Shown: in pieces, positions 8,511 through 14,057 of the stretch
How positions within the stretch are numbered: the first letter of the stretch is position 1
How the letters are laid out: each line of letters starts with the position of its first letter
Assembly: GCA_016201805.1 (NCBI GenBank)
Contig: JACQCB010000028.1
Span: forward strand, 1 to 14,852
DNA from: Nitrospirota bacterium
GTDB taxonomy: Bacteria > Nitrospirota > Nitrospiria > Nitrospirales > Nitrospiraceae
Direction of reading: 5' to 3'
Length of the DNA stretch: 14,852 bases
Made by a program: the position numbers and the translations under genes
Notes under the pieces: model-generated
The model's database searches: none
Told to the model about the DNA's origin: nothing
Seen by the model: only the letters and a program-made list of their open reading frames with translations

Positions 8511-8529
8511 GCATCCCCACAAGGGGTGC
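8511..8529. promoter_or_regulatory. Inverted repeat over the predicted oxidase transcription start
   Basis: GCA-T-CCCC, loop ACAA, GGGG-TGC is a near-perfect 7-bp inverted repeat with one bulged T. It sits immediately downstream of the -10 box at 8536-8531 and covers the expected start near 8524. It could be an operator, or a hairpin near the 5' end of the transcript. The regulator is unknown. Confidence 0.45.
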
Positions 8530-8530
8530 A

Positions 8531-8559
8531 ACGATACTCAAGTCGGCCGCTCCTGTCAA
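8531..8559 (-). promoter_or_regulatory. Sigma70-type promoter of the multicopper oxidase
   Basis: On the minus strand a perfect -35 box TTGACA (complement of 8554-8559) is separated by exactly 17 bases from TATCGT (8536-8531), which matches four of six bases of the -10 consensus. The predicted start near 8524 gives a leader of about 147 bases before the ATG at 8377, containing the heptamer repeats and ending in a strong Shine-Dalgarno. Confidence 0.7.
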
Positions 8560-8638
8560 CCCCTAGTTTTCCCGCGCCGGGAAGAAAACCGGGGGAGCCA
8601 GCCCAGGCGCTATGCTATTTTCTCCCTCGCCGGTTTTG

Positions 8639-8647
8639 TGCGATAAT
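8639..8647 (+). promoter_or_regulatory. Extended -10 promoter just before the kimA-like ATG
   Basis: TG-C-GATAAT matches the extended -10 consensus TGnTATAAT except for one base. Only six bases separate it from the ATG at 8654, so transcription would begin at or next to the start codon and give a leaderless mRNA. No good -35 box is visible, as is common for extended -10 promoters. There is also no convincing Shine-Dalgarno before this ATG. Confidence 0.45.
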
Positions 8648-8653
8648 GGCGCC

Positions 8654-10483
8654 ATGCTGTTGAAACGTCTGCTCGTCGGCCTCCCGCTCAAGACCGCCCA
8701 GGCCGTTCACGAACGACTGTCCAAGCGCCTTGCGCTGGCGGTCTTTTCGTCCGACGCCCTCTCGTCGGTCGCCTATGCGACCGAAGAAATCCTGCTGGTA
8801 TTGGTCCTGGCCGGCACCGCCGCCGTATCCTGGTCGATTCCCATCAGCTTGATGATCATCCTGCTGTTGACCATCCTGACCCTCTCCTATCAACAGATCA
8901 TTTATGAATATCCCTCCGGCGGCGGCGCCTACACCGTGGCCAAGTCCAATCTGGGCATATTGCCCGGCTTGACGGCCGCCGCCTCCCTCATGATCGATTA
9001 TGTCCTGACGGTCTCGGTCAGCGTGGCCGCCGGGATTGCCGCCTTGACCTCGGCCGTTCCGGTCCTCTTTCCCTACCGCGAGGCGCTGTGCCTGACCGCC
9101 ATTCTCCTTGTGCTCATGATCAATCTTCGCGGCGTCCGTGAATCGGGCCGCATCTTCGCCGTCCCGACCTACTTCTTCATCGGCATGGTCCTCTTGATGT
9201 TGGGCGTCGGGCTGGTCCAGGTTCTTCTGGGACAGCCGGGGCAAAGCGCCACGTCGGGTGGCCCCTCCACGTCGGCGGCTCCGGTCGCAGAGGGCCTGAC
9301 CCTCTTCCTCCTGCTGCGCGCGTTTTCTTCCGGATGTACCGCGCTCACCGGCGTGGAAGTGATCTCCAACGGCGTTCCGGCCTTCAAACGGCCGGAGCCC
9401 AAGAACGCCTCCCTCACGATGGCGGGCATGGCGGTCATCCTGGGCGCCCTCTTCATCGGCATCAGCGCCTTGGCCTACCATTATGGAGTGCTCCCGCGGG
9501 AAAACGAAACGGTCGTCTCCCAGATTGCCCGCGCGACGTTCGGGGAGGGGGCGCTCTACTACCTCGTTCAGGTCTCCACCATGCTGATCTTGATCCTGGC
9601 AGCCAACAGCGCCTTCGCCGGATTCCCTCGCTTGGCGTCGATTCTGGCCCGGGACAGCTACATGCCCCACCAGATGGAGATGATGGGCGACCGCCTGGTC
9701 TTCTCCAACGGGGTCATCATCCTGGGCTTCTTCTCCTGCCTGCTCATCGTCCTGTTCGACGGCGACACCCACGCCCTGATCCCCCTGTACGCGGTCGGGG
9801 TGTTCCTCTCCTTTACCCTGTCGCAAGCCGGCATGGTCCGGCGGTGGCTGGCCAAGAAAGGATCGCACTGGCGCAAGAAACTCATCGTCAACGGCGTGGG
9901 GGCCGTCACGACCGGGGTCGCCACCCTGATCATCGCCGCGACCAAGTTCATGCATGGCGCCTGGATCGTCATCGCCTTGATTCCCCTGATCATCATGTGG
10001 TTCCGCGCTATCCACGCCCACTATGTCGCCGTGGACCAGCAGATCACCCTCGAACGGGACCACCGCCCGCCCCCGCCGAGGCGGAACACGGTCGTCATCC
10101 CTATCAGCGGGGTCAATCGCGCCGTGATCCGGGCGGTGGACTATGCGCGGAGCCACGCGTCGGACATCCGCGCCGTCCTGGTCAACGTGGACAAGGAAGG
10201 CACGGCGCTGACTGAAATCAAGTGGGCGCAATGGGGCTGCGGCGTAAACCTGGTGGTGTTGCCGTCTCCCTACCGGTCCGTGATGGGTTCGCTGCTGGAC
10301 TACATCGAAGACCTGCTCCAGAAAGACCCGGACGGTTGGGTGACAGTGGTCATCCCGGAAATCCTGCCGGCGCGGTGGTGGCAGAACATCCTCCACAACC
10401 AGCGCGCGCTCATGTTGAAGGCCGCCTTGCTCTTCAAGGATCGGGTGATCCTGACCGACGTGCCGTTCCACCTCGAGCGATAA
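8654..10483 (+). CDS. kimA: KimA-family potassium:proton symporter (APC superfamily)
   Basis: This 609-residue membrane protein closely resembles recalled Bacillus subtilis KimA (YdaO, 607 residues) along its whole length. Shared blocks include SSDALSSVAYATEEIL near the N-terminus, YPSGGGAY, LFLLLRAFSSGCTALTGVE, ARDSYMPHQM, LIPLYAVGVF and ILHNQRALMLK near the end. About twelve hydrophobic helices occupy residues ~25-460. A cytoplasmic domain follows (~475-609, VVIPISGVNRAV onward), as in KimA dimers. D34, Y41, D114, T118 and S122 align with residues implicated in K+ and H+ handling in KimA. The expected role is high-affinity K+ uptake driven by proton symport. ATG 8654 is chosen because it gives the family's usual N-terminus (MLLKRLLVGLPLK); an in-frame ATG at 8612 adds 14 unrelated residues. 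The gene diverges from the oxidase gene, and a secreted-protein gene begins 2 bases after its stop. Confidence 0.9.
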   Translation: MLLKRLLVGLPLKTAQAVHERLSKRLALAVFSSDALSSVAYATEEILLVLVLAGTAAVSWSIPISLMIILLLTILTLSYQQIIYEYPSGGGAYTVAKSNLGILPGLTAAASLMIDYVLTVSVSVAAGIAALTSAVPVLFPYREALCLTAILLVLMINLRGVRESGRIFAVPTYFFIGMVLLMLGVGLVQVLLGQPGQSATSGGPSTSAAPVAEGLTLFLLLRAFSSGCTALTGVEVISNGVPAFKRPEPKNASLTMAGMAVILGALFIGISALAYHYGVLPRENETVVSQIARATFGEGALYYLVQVSTMLILILAANSAFAGFPRLASILARDSYMPHQMEMMGDRLVFSNGVIILGFFSCLLIVLFDGDTHALIPLYAVGVFLSFTLSQAGMVRRWLAKKGSHWRKKLIVNGVGAVTTGVATLIIAATKFMHGAWIVIALIPLIIMWFRAIHAHYVAVDQQITLERDHRPPPPRRNTVVIPISGVNRAVIRAVDYARSHASDIRAVLVNVDKEGTALTEIKWAQWGCGVNLVVLPSPYRSVMGSLLDYIEDLLQKDPDGWVTVVIPEILPARWWQNILHNQRALMLKAALLFKDRVILTDVPFHLER

Positions 10484-10485
10484 CC

Positions 10486-11550
10486 GTGACGCATACCACG
10501 TCATACGCGACGCCTACGACGTGGGTGCGAAACTGTCGTCTTCTTACCGTTGCCTTCTTCCTGTGCTTGCCCAGCGGACAAGCCCTCGCCTTCAAGATTC
10601 TTGAGCCGGCCGAGCGGACCGTCCTGCAATCCGGCCAGACCGTCACGGCGACAATCGATCTCGGCAACGATCCAGGCGTGGTGCAGGTCCGCTATTATTG
10701 GTATGGGGAACTGGACGACACCCTGGTGCAGGAAGAACAGACGACATCTTCCGGCAGCATCGTGGCTCCAGCCGTACTGGTTTCGACCGCGCTGAACGAC
10801 ACGCCCTTCGGAGGCCCCTTGAAGGTTCCCCGGGACGCCATCGGGACCATGCGCCTGCTGGCGGTCGGCGACATCTCGCGGGGACGGTTGGGGGGACGTT
10901 CCACCTTCGACGAAATCCTGCTCACGGTCGAACCGAAGGCCGAACTCACGGCCATCGAGTTCGAAACCGAGAAGCCGTGGCGGCTGGGGCGAGACAGACA
11001 GGATGCAGGCTACGGACAAGTCGATACCTTGGGAAAGATTCTTGAGCTGCCGACGGTCGGGCTGTTTTCCGACGGCATGACGCGGTCCCTTCGGTCTCCG
11101 TTAACCGGCACCTCGTATCAGTCCTCCAACGAAAAAGTCATCAAGGTCCACCAGCGAGAGGGCCTGCTCCAAGTGATCGGCAACGGACGAACCACCATCA
11201 CGGCCACCAACCGAGGCAAGCAGGCGACACTTGAGGTCGAGGTGGCCGTCAACGAAGAACCCAACGAACCGCCGATCGCGGATGCCGGCCCCAATCGAAC
11301 GGTCAAGTCCGGAGCCAAAGTCGAACTGAGCGGATTGAAGAGCAAAGACCCGGAGGGGGAAGCCCTCTACTACACCTGGAGCCAGGTGCGGGGAAGCAAG
11401 GTGCCTTTGCTGGACGTCAACATGCCGAAAGCCTCGTTTGTGGCGCCGCAACTCTCCGAAAAGCGGCTCTACCGCTTCAAGCTGCGCGTCACCGACAAGA
11501 AAGGCGCGGACAGCCTGCCGGCCTATGTCGATGTGATCGTTGAGCCCTAG
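10486..11550 (+). CDS. Secreted protein with Ig-like and C-terminal PKD/REJ-like domains
   Basis: The GTG at 10486 gives 354 residues and starts 2 bases after the KimA stop, suggesting translational coupling; an in-frame GTG at 10525 is an alternative start. A signal peptide (NCRLLTVAFFLCLPSGQALA) precedes the mature FKILEPAE. Residues ~37-150 look like a beta-sandwich (AERTVLQSGQTVTATIDLG). Residues ~165-255 resemble a bacterial Ig-like (BIG2-type) fold (SSNEKVIKVHQREGLLQVIG, then GRTTITATNRG). Residues ~262-354 are PKD/REJ-like (PPIADAGPNRTVKSGAKVEL, then YYTWSQVRG, RFKLRVTDKKGADS). No enzyme motif is seen. Such proteins are usually surface or envelope adhesive or structural proteins. A functional tie to potassium uptake is not evident. 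The gene ends just before a long palindromic repeat. Confidence 0.82.
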   Translation: MTHTTSYATPTTWVRNCRLLTVAFFLCLPSGQALAFKILEPAERTVLQSGQTVTATIDLGNDPGVVQVRYYWYGELDDTLVQEEQTTSSGSIVAPAVLVSTALNDTPFGGPLKVPRDAIGTMRLLAVGDISRGRLGGRSTFDEILLTVEPKAELTAIEFETEKPWRLGRDRQDAGYGQVDTLGKILELPTVGLFSDGMTRSLRSPLTGTSYQSSNEKVIKVHQREGLLQVIGNGRTTITATNRGKQATLEVEVAVNEEPNEPPIADAGPNRTVKSGAKVELSGLKSKDPEGEALYYTWSQVRGSKVPLLDVNMPKASFVAPQLSEKRLYRFKLRVTDKKGADSLPAYVDVIVEP

Positions 11551-11559
11551 CAGGCTGGG

Positions 11560-11679
11560 AATGGGCGGCTGGGATAATCCCTTTGCTCGCGCACCGCGCA
11601 CGCAGGATTGATCGGATTTGTATCGAAGTGGGCGGTGCTCGGTGGACGCGCGCAGTTAGGATCATCCCAGCCGCCCATT
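11560..11679. repeat. Long imperfect palindrome (REP/MITE-like extragenic element)
   Basis: The outer arms 11560-11580 and 11659-11679 are 21 bases long and match as inverted repeats with a single mismatch. Inside them a second, looser complementarity continues (CGCGC and ACCG blocks on the left against CGGTGG and ACGCGC on the right), so most of the 120 bases could fold into one cruciform or hairpin. It begins 9 bases after the stop of the Ig/PKD gene and may also serve as its terminator, though no T-tract follows. The inner part contains one copy of the repeat also found inverted at 13015-13082. No ORF of note lies within it. Confidence 0.8.
11588..11656 (+). repeat. Copy A of a ~68-base repeat found inverted at 13015-13082
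   Basis: Shared landmarks with the reverse complement of 13015-13082, in the same order, are GCGCAC, CGCAGG-TTGATCGGA with one variable base, and a 22-base perfect block that starts GGTGCTCGGTGG and ends GCGCGCAGT. The two copies bracket the AT-rich cassette in opposite orientations. Confidence 0.75.
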
Positions 11680-11794
11680 GCGGCCATGCTGAACAACCTT
11701 TTTGAATATCCTGGCAGGCTTTAGAAAAATTCAGCCTCCTTTCTACCTTCCATTCGTTTTCGTGAAAAAATACCAAGCTGTAAGGAAGCGTCCA

Positions 11795-12022
11795 ATGACT
11801 GTTGATGACAGAGTCGTAACATTTCTAAAAGCGAACAAAGGGAAGGCTTTCTGTGATGCTTGTATTGCCTTACGCGTACCGCGTCCAGGCGGAGGACATA
11901 TAAACAATACTCAGGCCTCAAACGCTACTAGACCCTTGAGGAATGTGGGAGGTTTTCTCGTTATTGGTGGCGAGTGTTCGAAATGCGGCGAGTCAAAACA
12001 GAAGGTTACGAAGGTTGTCTAG
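11795..12022 (+). CDS. Small wHTH/zinc-ribbon-like protein
   Basis: ATG 11795 is preceded by AAGGAAG with a 6-base spacer and gives 75 residues; the reading frame stays open upstream to 11702, but without a better start. Four cysteines form two CxxC pairs (C20-x2-C23 in AFCDACIAL, C61-x2-C64 in ECSKCGESK), typical of a zinc-binding fold. The N-terminal helix (DDRVVTFLKANKGKAFC) and the middle resemble small winged-helix proteins that end in a treble-clef-like 'C..C...' segment, so DNA or RNA binding is possible. The gene is the first of an AT-rich two-gene cassette and differs in base composition from its neighbours, which suggests transfer. I do not recognise a named family; the fold call is an inference. 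Confidence 0.68.
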   Translation: MTVDDRVVTFLKANKGKAFCDACIALRVPRPGGGHINNTQASNATRPLRNVGGFLVIGGECSKCGESKQKVTKVV

Positions 12023-12030
12023 AATCGCGT

Positions 12031-12053
12031 AGGCTGGCCTTTTTGAGCAGCCT
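12031..12053. repeat. Short inverted repeat between the two cassette genes
   Basis: AGGCTG (12031-12036) and CAGCCT (12048-12053) can form a 6-bp stem around an 11-base loop containing five Ts. It begins 9 bases after the small zinc-ribbon gene and ends 46 bases before the next ATG. It could be a weak attenuating hairpin; no downstream T-tract supports full termination. Confidence 0.35.
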
Positions 12054-12098
12054 TCAAAACCTGGTTCTACACTCAAATTTCTAATCTAGGAGATTGCA

Positions 12099-12734
12099 AT
12101 GGAACCAGAAGAACTTGCGTGGAAAGAGTATCAGCGCTTTGAAGACGACTTCTTGGATATCTGCGAATATGTCCAATTAGCCAATGAGCACCGGAATGTC
12201 TACTCGTACAAACTCATGAATCTGCTCGTTGCAATAGGGGTTGAATTCGACAGCGTAGGCAATGCATTGCTCACGAAATGGCTCGAGAAGCAGGTGATCC
12301 AGGATCAGAGTCTTGTTCGGAAATTGACTAACAAGCAGACAAAAAGAGATTTTTTCAATATGGGCGACTACCGTGAAACTTTTGAGTGTCCATCTTTTTC
12401 AGCATCAACCAGAACAGTAACGGTGAATCGACTTAATCTTATTCTGAAGCCTTTTCACCCTGCTCCACAGTCTGGACAAAGCTTGCAATGGTGGGCAGCT
12501 TTCACATCTCTCAAACACGACCGTATTGCCAACTTTATTACATCAGCCACCATAGACCATGTACTTCACGGGCTAGCAGCTTTGCTTCTTACAAATATCT
12601 TTTTTCGTAAGGATAGGGACACAGTAGGAGTTCCGGGCTTAGAACCATCACGGCTGTTTTCTATTAATTTTCTTCAAGTGCAAACCCGGACCATGGGTGT
12701 TATGAATACGACCTATCGGATCACCGCTTCATGA
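12099..12734 (+). CDS. Hypothetical protein with HEPN-like helical segment
   Basis: ATG 12099 has AGGAG 6 bases upstream and gives 211 residues. The N-terminal ~80 residues are acidic and helical (EELAWKEYQRFEDDFLDICE). Residues ~128-170 read LQWWAAFTSLKHDRIANF and continue into a hydrophobic helix (HGLAALLLTNIFF). The 'WWxxFTxLKHDR' pattern recalls helical HEPN-like hypothetical proteins, but the canonical nuclease Rx4-6H motif is not clearly present. There is no signal peptide. The stretch is AT-rich: the 60 bases from 12301 contain only 20 G or C, unlike the rest of the window. Lying with a small putative DNA/RNA-binding protein between inverted repeats and next to toxin-antitoxin genes, it could belong to a defence or addiction cassette, but this is only context. 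Confidence 0.68.
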   Translation: MEPEELAWKEYQRFEDDFLDICEYVQLANEHRNVYSYKLMNLLVAIGVEFDSVGNALLTKWLEKQVIQDQSLVRKLTNKQTKRDFFNMGDYRETFECPSFSASTRTVTVNRLNLILKPFHPAPQSGQSLQWWAAFTSLKHDRIANFITSATIDHVLHGLAALLLTNIFFRKDRDTVGVPGLEPSRLFSINFLQVQTRTMGVMNTTYRITAS

Positions 12735-12781
12735 GGCAAACGGTTCTCCATCTTTGCGCAGTGGCTAACTTCTTCATTTCT

Positions 12782-12802
12782 GCGTTCAGCATTTAGCGTT
12801 CA
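12782..12802. repeat. Degenerate 7-base tandem repeat (locus 3)
   Basis: The plus strand reads GCGTTCA, GCATTTA, GCGTTCA; the reverse complement gives TGAACGC, TAAATGC, TGAACGC. It has the same period as the loci at 2434-2468 and 8483-8503, with a related 'TGAA' core. It immediately precedes the STAS-gene remnant. Confidence 0.55.
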
Positions 12803-12809
12803 TCGTTGC

Positions 12810-12872
12810 TCACAGCAGGCTCTTGACCGCTTCCTCCTCGACATCGAAGATTGGGGAAGTGGTCGCGAAGCG
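12810..12872 (-). pseudogene. 3'-terminal remnant of a STAS (anti-anti-sigma) gene
   Basis: Bases 12810-12871 match the last 62 bases of the intact STAS gene (14198-14259) at 52 of 62 positions by my count, including the TGA. Translated on the minus strand the remnant reads PIFDVEEEAVKSLL, against PIYDLEEEAVKSLL in the intact gene. Similarity stops upstream of about 12872, where unrelated sequence begins, so the rest of the gene has been lost. It is a non-functional relic of a duplicated or displaced gene and marks a recombination junction. Confidence 0.75.
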
Positions 12873-12882
12873 ACGACAGGGA

Positions 12883-13029
12883 TCATTTCAGCTTAGCGTG
12901 GCTCGCGCGGAACACTTCATCTGCCTGCCTTGGGACAAGCAGACCTTTACGATACGCCTGGTACCGCCGTTCTGCTTCTTCCAACCAAGCCAAAAGGTGG
13001 GCCGGCTGACTGTCACTGCGCGCGTCCAC
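12883..13029 (-). pseudogene. Addiction-module antitoxin-like C-terminal fragment
   Basis: The minus-strand frame from GTG 13029 to TGA 12883 encodes 48 residues. The last ~38 (LLAWLEEAERRYQAYRKG, then ADEVFRASHAKL) resemble the C-terminal part of short 'putative addiction module component' proteins, whose full length is about 70 residues with an N-terminal LPxxERxxL block. That block is absent here. The first ten residues are instead encoded by repeat copy B, so the gene appears to have been cut by the repeat. GGGAGG lies 8 bases before the GTG, so expression of a 48-residue peptide cannot be excluded. Confidence 0.42.
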
Positions 13030-13082
13030 CGAGCACCTCCCTCAATGTGAAAGTCCGATCAACCCTGCGCATGCTGTGCGCC
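13015..13082 (-). repeat. Copy B of the ~68-base repeat (inverted relative to 11588-11656)
   Basis: Read on the minus strand it matches copy A in order: GCGCAC, GCAGGGTTGATCGGA, a variable ~12-base middle, then the same 22-base perfect block. The outer 21-base palindrome arms that surround copy A are absent here. It defines the right border of the accessory cassette and truncates the addiction-module fragment. Confidence 0.75.
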
Positions 13083-13102
13083 AAGGATACAGATACAATG
13101 GA

Positions 13103-13519
13103 TTAGGGCAGAACGGTCCTGACGAACAGCGTAGCTGAAATCACTGGCACCCCCGCGTACTGCTGCCGCTCAAAATCTTTGTCGCCGGTGATCAGAAAAT
13201 CCACCGGCGGACGTGTCGCGGCCAACTCCAGAAAGATCCGGTCTTTTTCATCGCGGACCAAAATATCCACCGGTTCCGATTCGATGATTTCCGCAAGTCG
13301 ATGAAATTCCGCCAGGAATTCTTCCGCCTCAACTCCGGCGCGTGAGAACAGGGCTTGGAGGCGGGGCCGCATCAGAACAGCTTCAAGCTCGGCTAGCGTG
13401 TCAGGGCTCAGGACAGGGATGAGGAGCCCTTGTAAGAGGGCATTCACGATTTTGGCGGGCGGGCCAGAAGAGGAAATCAGACCGGAGACGATGATGTTGG
13501 TGTCAACGATGACTCGCAC
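13103..13519 (-). CDS. PIN-domain toxin (VapC-like ribonuclease of a toxin-antitoxin pair)
   Basis: The GTG at 13519 gives 138 residues and overlaps the antitoxin gene by 17 bases. PIN-fold acidic residues are all present: D6 in VIVDTNIIVSGL, E44 in LSPDTLAELEAVL, D93 in RDEKDRIFLELA, and D113/D115 in FLITGDKDF. These bind Mg2+/Mn2+ in PIN ribonucleases, which act by cleaving tRNA, rRNA or mRNA in the cytoplasm when not bound by antitoxin. The layout matches the 'putative toxin-antitoxin system toxin component, PIN family' group. The length is normal for the family and the frame is intact, so it looks functional. The specific RNA target cannot be told from sequence. Confidence 0.9.
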   Translation of the reverse strand: MRVIVDTNIIVSGLISSSGPPAKIVNALLQGLLIPVLSPDTLAELEAVLMRPRLQALFSRAGVEAEEFLAEFHRLAEIIESEPVDILVRDEKDRIFLELAATRPPVDFLITGDKDFERQQYAGVPVISATLFVRTVLP

Positions 13520-13760
13520 GTTTCCGCCGCACCGCCGCTACTTCACGCGCGATCGCTGATGCCGTCAGTTCTTCAGATGCTTCCGCAACCCGTCGCAGAC
13601 GTTGAACCATGCGGGCGGCTCGCCCTCGGGCCGCTCGTCGTTCCTCCGATTCGATGAGCAGCACATTCCCCTGCCGTTGCACGGAAACTGGATCACCTAT
13701 TCCCTTGAGCAGGGAGGACGGAATCAGTAACCCCTCTTTGGTCTGTCGCAATTTATTCAT
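13503..13760 (-). CDS. AbrB/MazE-like antitoxin paired with the PIN toxin
   Basis: ATG 13760 gives 85 residues. The N-terminal half (LRQTKEGLLIPSSLLKGIGD, then PVSVQRQGNVLLIES) fits the swapped-hairpin AbrB fold used by VapB/MazE antitoxins to bind the operon's operator. The basic, helical C-terminal half (RAARMVQRLRRVAEAS) would wrap the toxin. The antitoxin-first order and the 17-base overlap with the toxin are typical of type II modules and usually accompany autorepression. Its ATG overlaps the TGA of the broken upstream ORF (ATGA). The AbrB assignment is from pattern and context, with a short divergent N-terminus. Confidence 0.8.
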   Translation of the reverse strand: MNKLRQTKEGLLIPSSLLKGIGDPVSVQRQGNVLLIESEERRAARGRAARMVQRLRRVAEASEELTASAIAREVAAVRRKRASHR

Positions 13761-13966
13761 AGATACTCGGCAATGATGATCGTTTCAGCATGACTCCCCG
13801 CAACCAGTGCGATAACTCTATGCCAGGCATACTTAATTTGCAACCGCTCGCCCGCCAACTGCTTGAGCATCGGCCCATAACGTTAGCGCAGGCCTTTGAT
13901 GATAGCCTTCGTCCGTTTAGGGCCAACCCCAATAGTCTTCTTCCGCCCAACCGTTTTTCTTTTCAT
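13757..13966 (-). pseudogene. Small ORF upstream of the antitoxin, interrupted by an in-frame TAA
   Basis: From ATG 13966 the frame encodes 27 basic residues (MKRKTVGRKKTIGVGPKRTK...), meets TAA at 13885-13883, then continues for 41 residues (QLAGERLQIKYAWHRVIAL, ending IIIAEYL) to TGA at 13759-13757. That TGA overlaps the antitoxin ATG as ATGA. The junction and even protein-like composition on both sides suggest one former gene of about 69 residues, coupled to the toxin-antitoxin pair. Alternatively the second part alone is translated from ATG 13870. I do not recognise the family. Confidence 0.5.
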
Positions 13967-13977
13967 ATGGCCATATA

Positions 13978-14002
13978 CGGTCTTGACGACCGATACCTCC
14001 TT
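13978..14002 (-). promoter_or_regulatory. Perfect Shine-Dalgarno followed by a small hairpin
   Basis: The minus strand carries AAGGAGGT (14002-13995), then a hairpin CGGTC-gtcaa-GACCG (13992-13978), then ATG 13966. The linear distance of 28 bases from the Shine-Dalgarno to the ATG is too long for initiation. If the hairpin folds, the effective distance falls to about 13. No start codon lies at the ideal 5-9 bases. Confidence 0.35.
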
Positions 14003-14057
14003 GCACAATTTGCACGGCGCCGCGCGCCATCAAAGACTTTTTCTGCCGGCACCATTT

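Noticed and set aside
8612..8653. Earlier ATG for the KimA-type transporter
   Set aside because: It adds 14 residues not seen in KimA (MLFSPSPVLCDNGA), and the GGGGGAG upstream is too far away, while ATG 8654 starts the conserved N-terminus. Kept only as an alternative.
8560..8653. c-di-AMP (ydaO-type) riboswitch ahead of the KimA-type gene
   Set aside because: The predicted extended -10 sits directly before the ATG, and I see no pseudoknotted multi-stem leader typical of this riboswitch.
10222..10485. N-terminal extension of the Ig/PKD gene into the transporter gene
   Set aside because: The extension overlaps the transporter's coding region out of frame and would bury the signal peptide more than 90 residues inside the protein. 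The GTG at 10486 gives a proper exported N-terminus.
8615..10504. A 629-codon minus-strand open frame opposite the KimA-type gene
   Set aside because: The plus strand matches KimA along its length. The minus-strand product is Asp/Gln/Gly/Arg-rich and low complexity.
11588..13082. Integron-type attC sites or an insertion sequence with terminal inverted repeats
   Set aside because: No integrase or transposase is present, the repeats lack recognisable R/L box symmetry, and copy B lacks the outer palindrome arms. The cassette is called repeat-flanked only.
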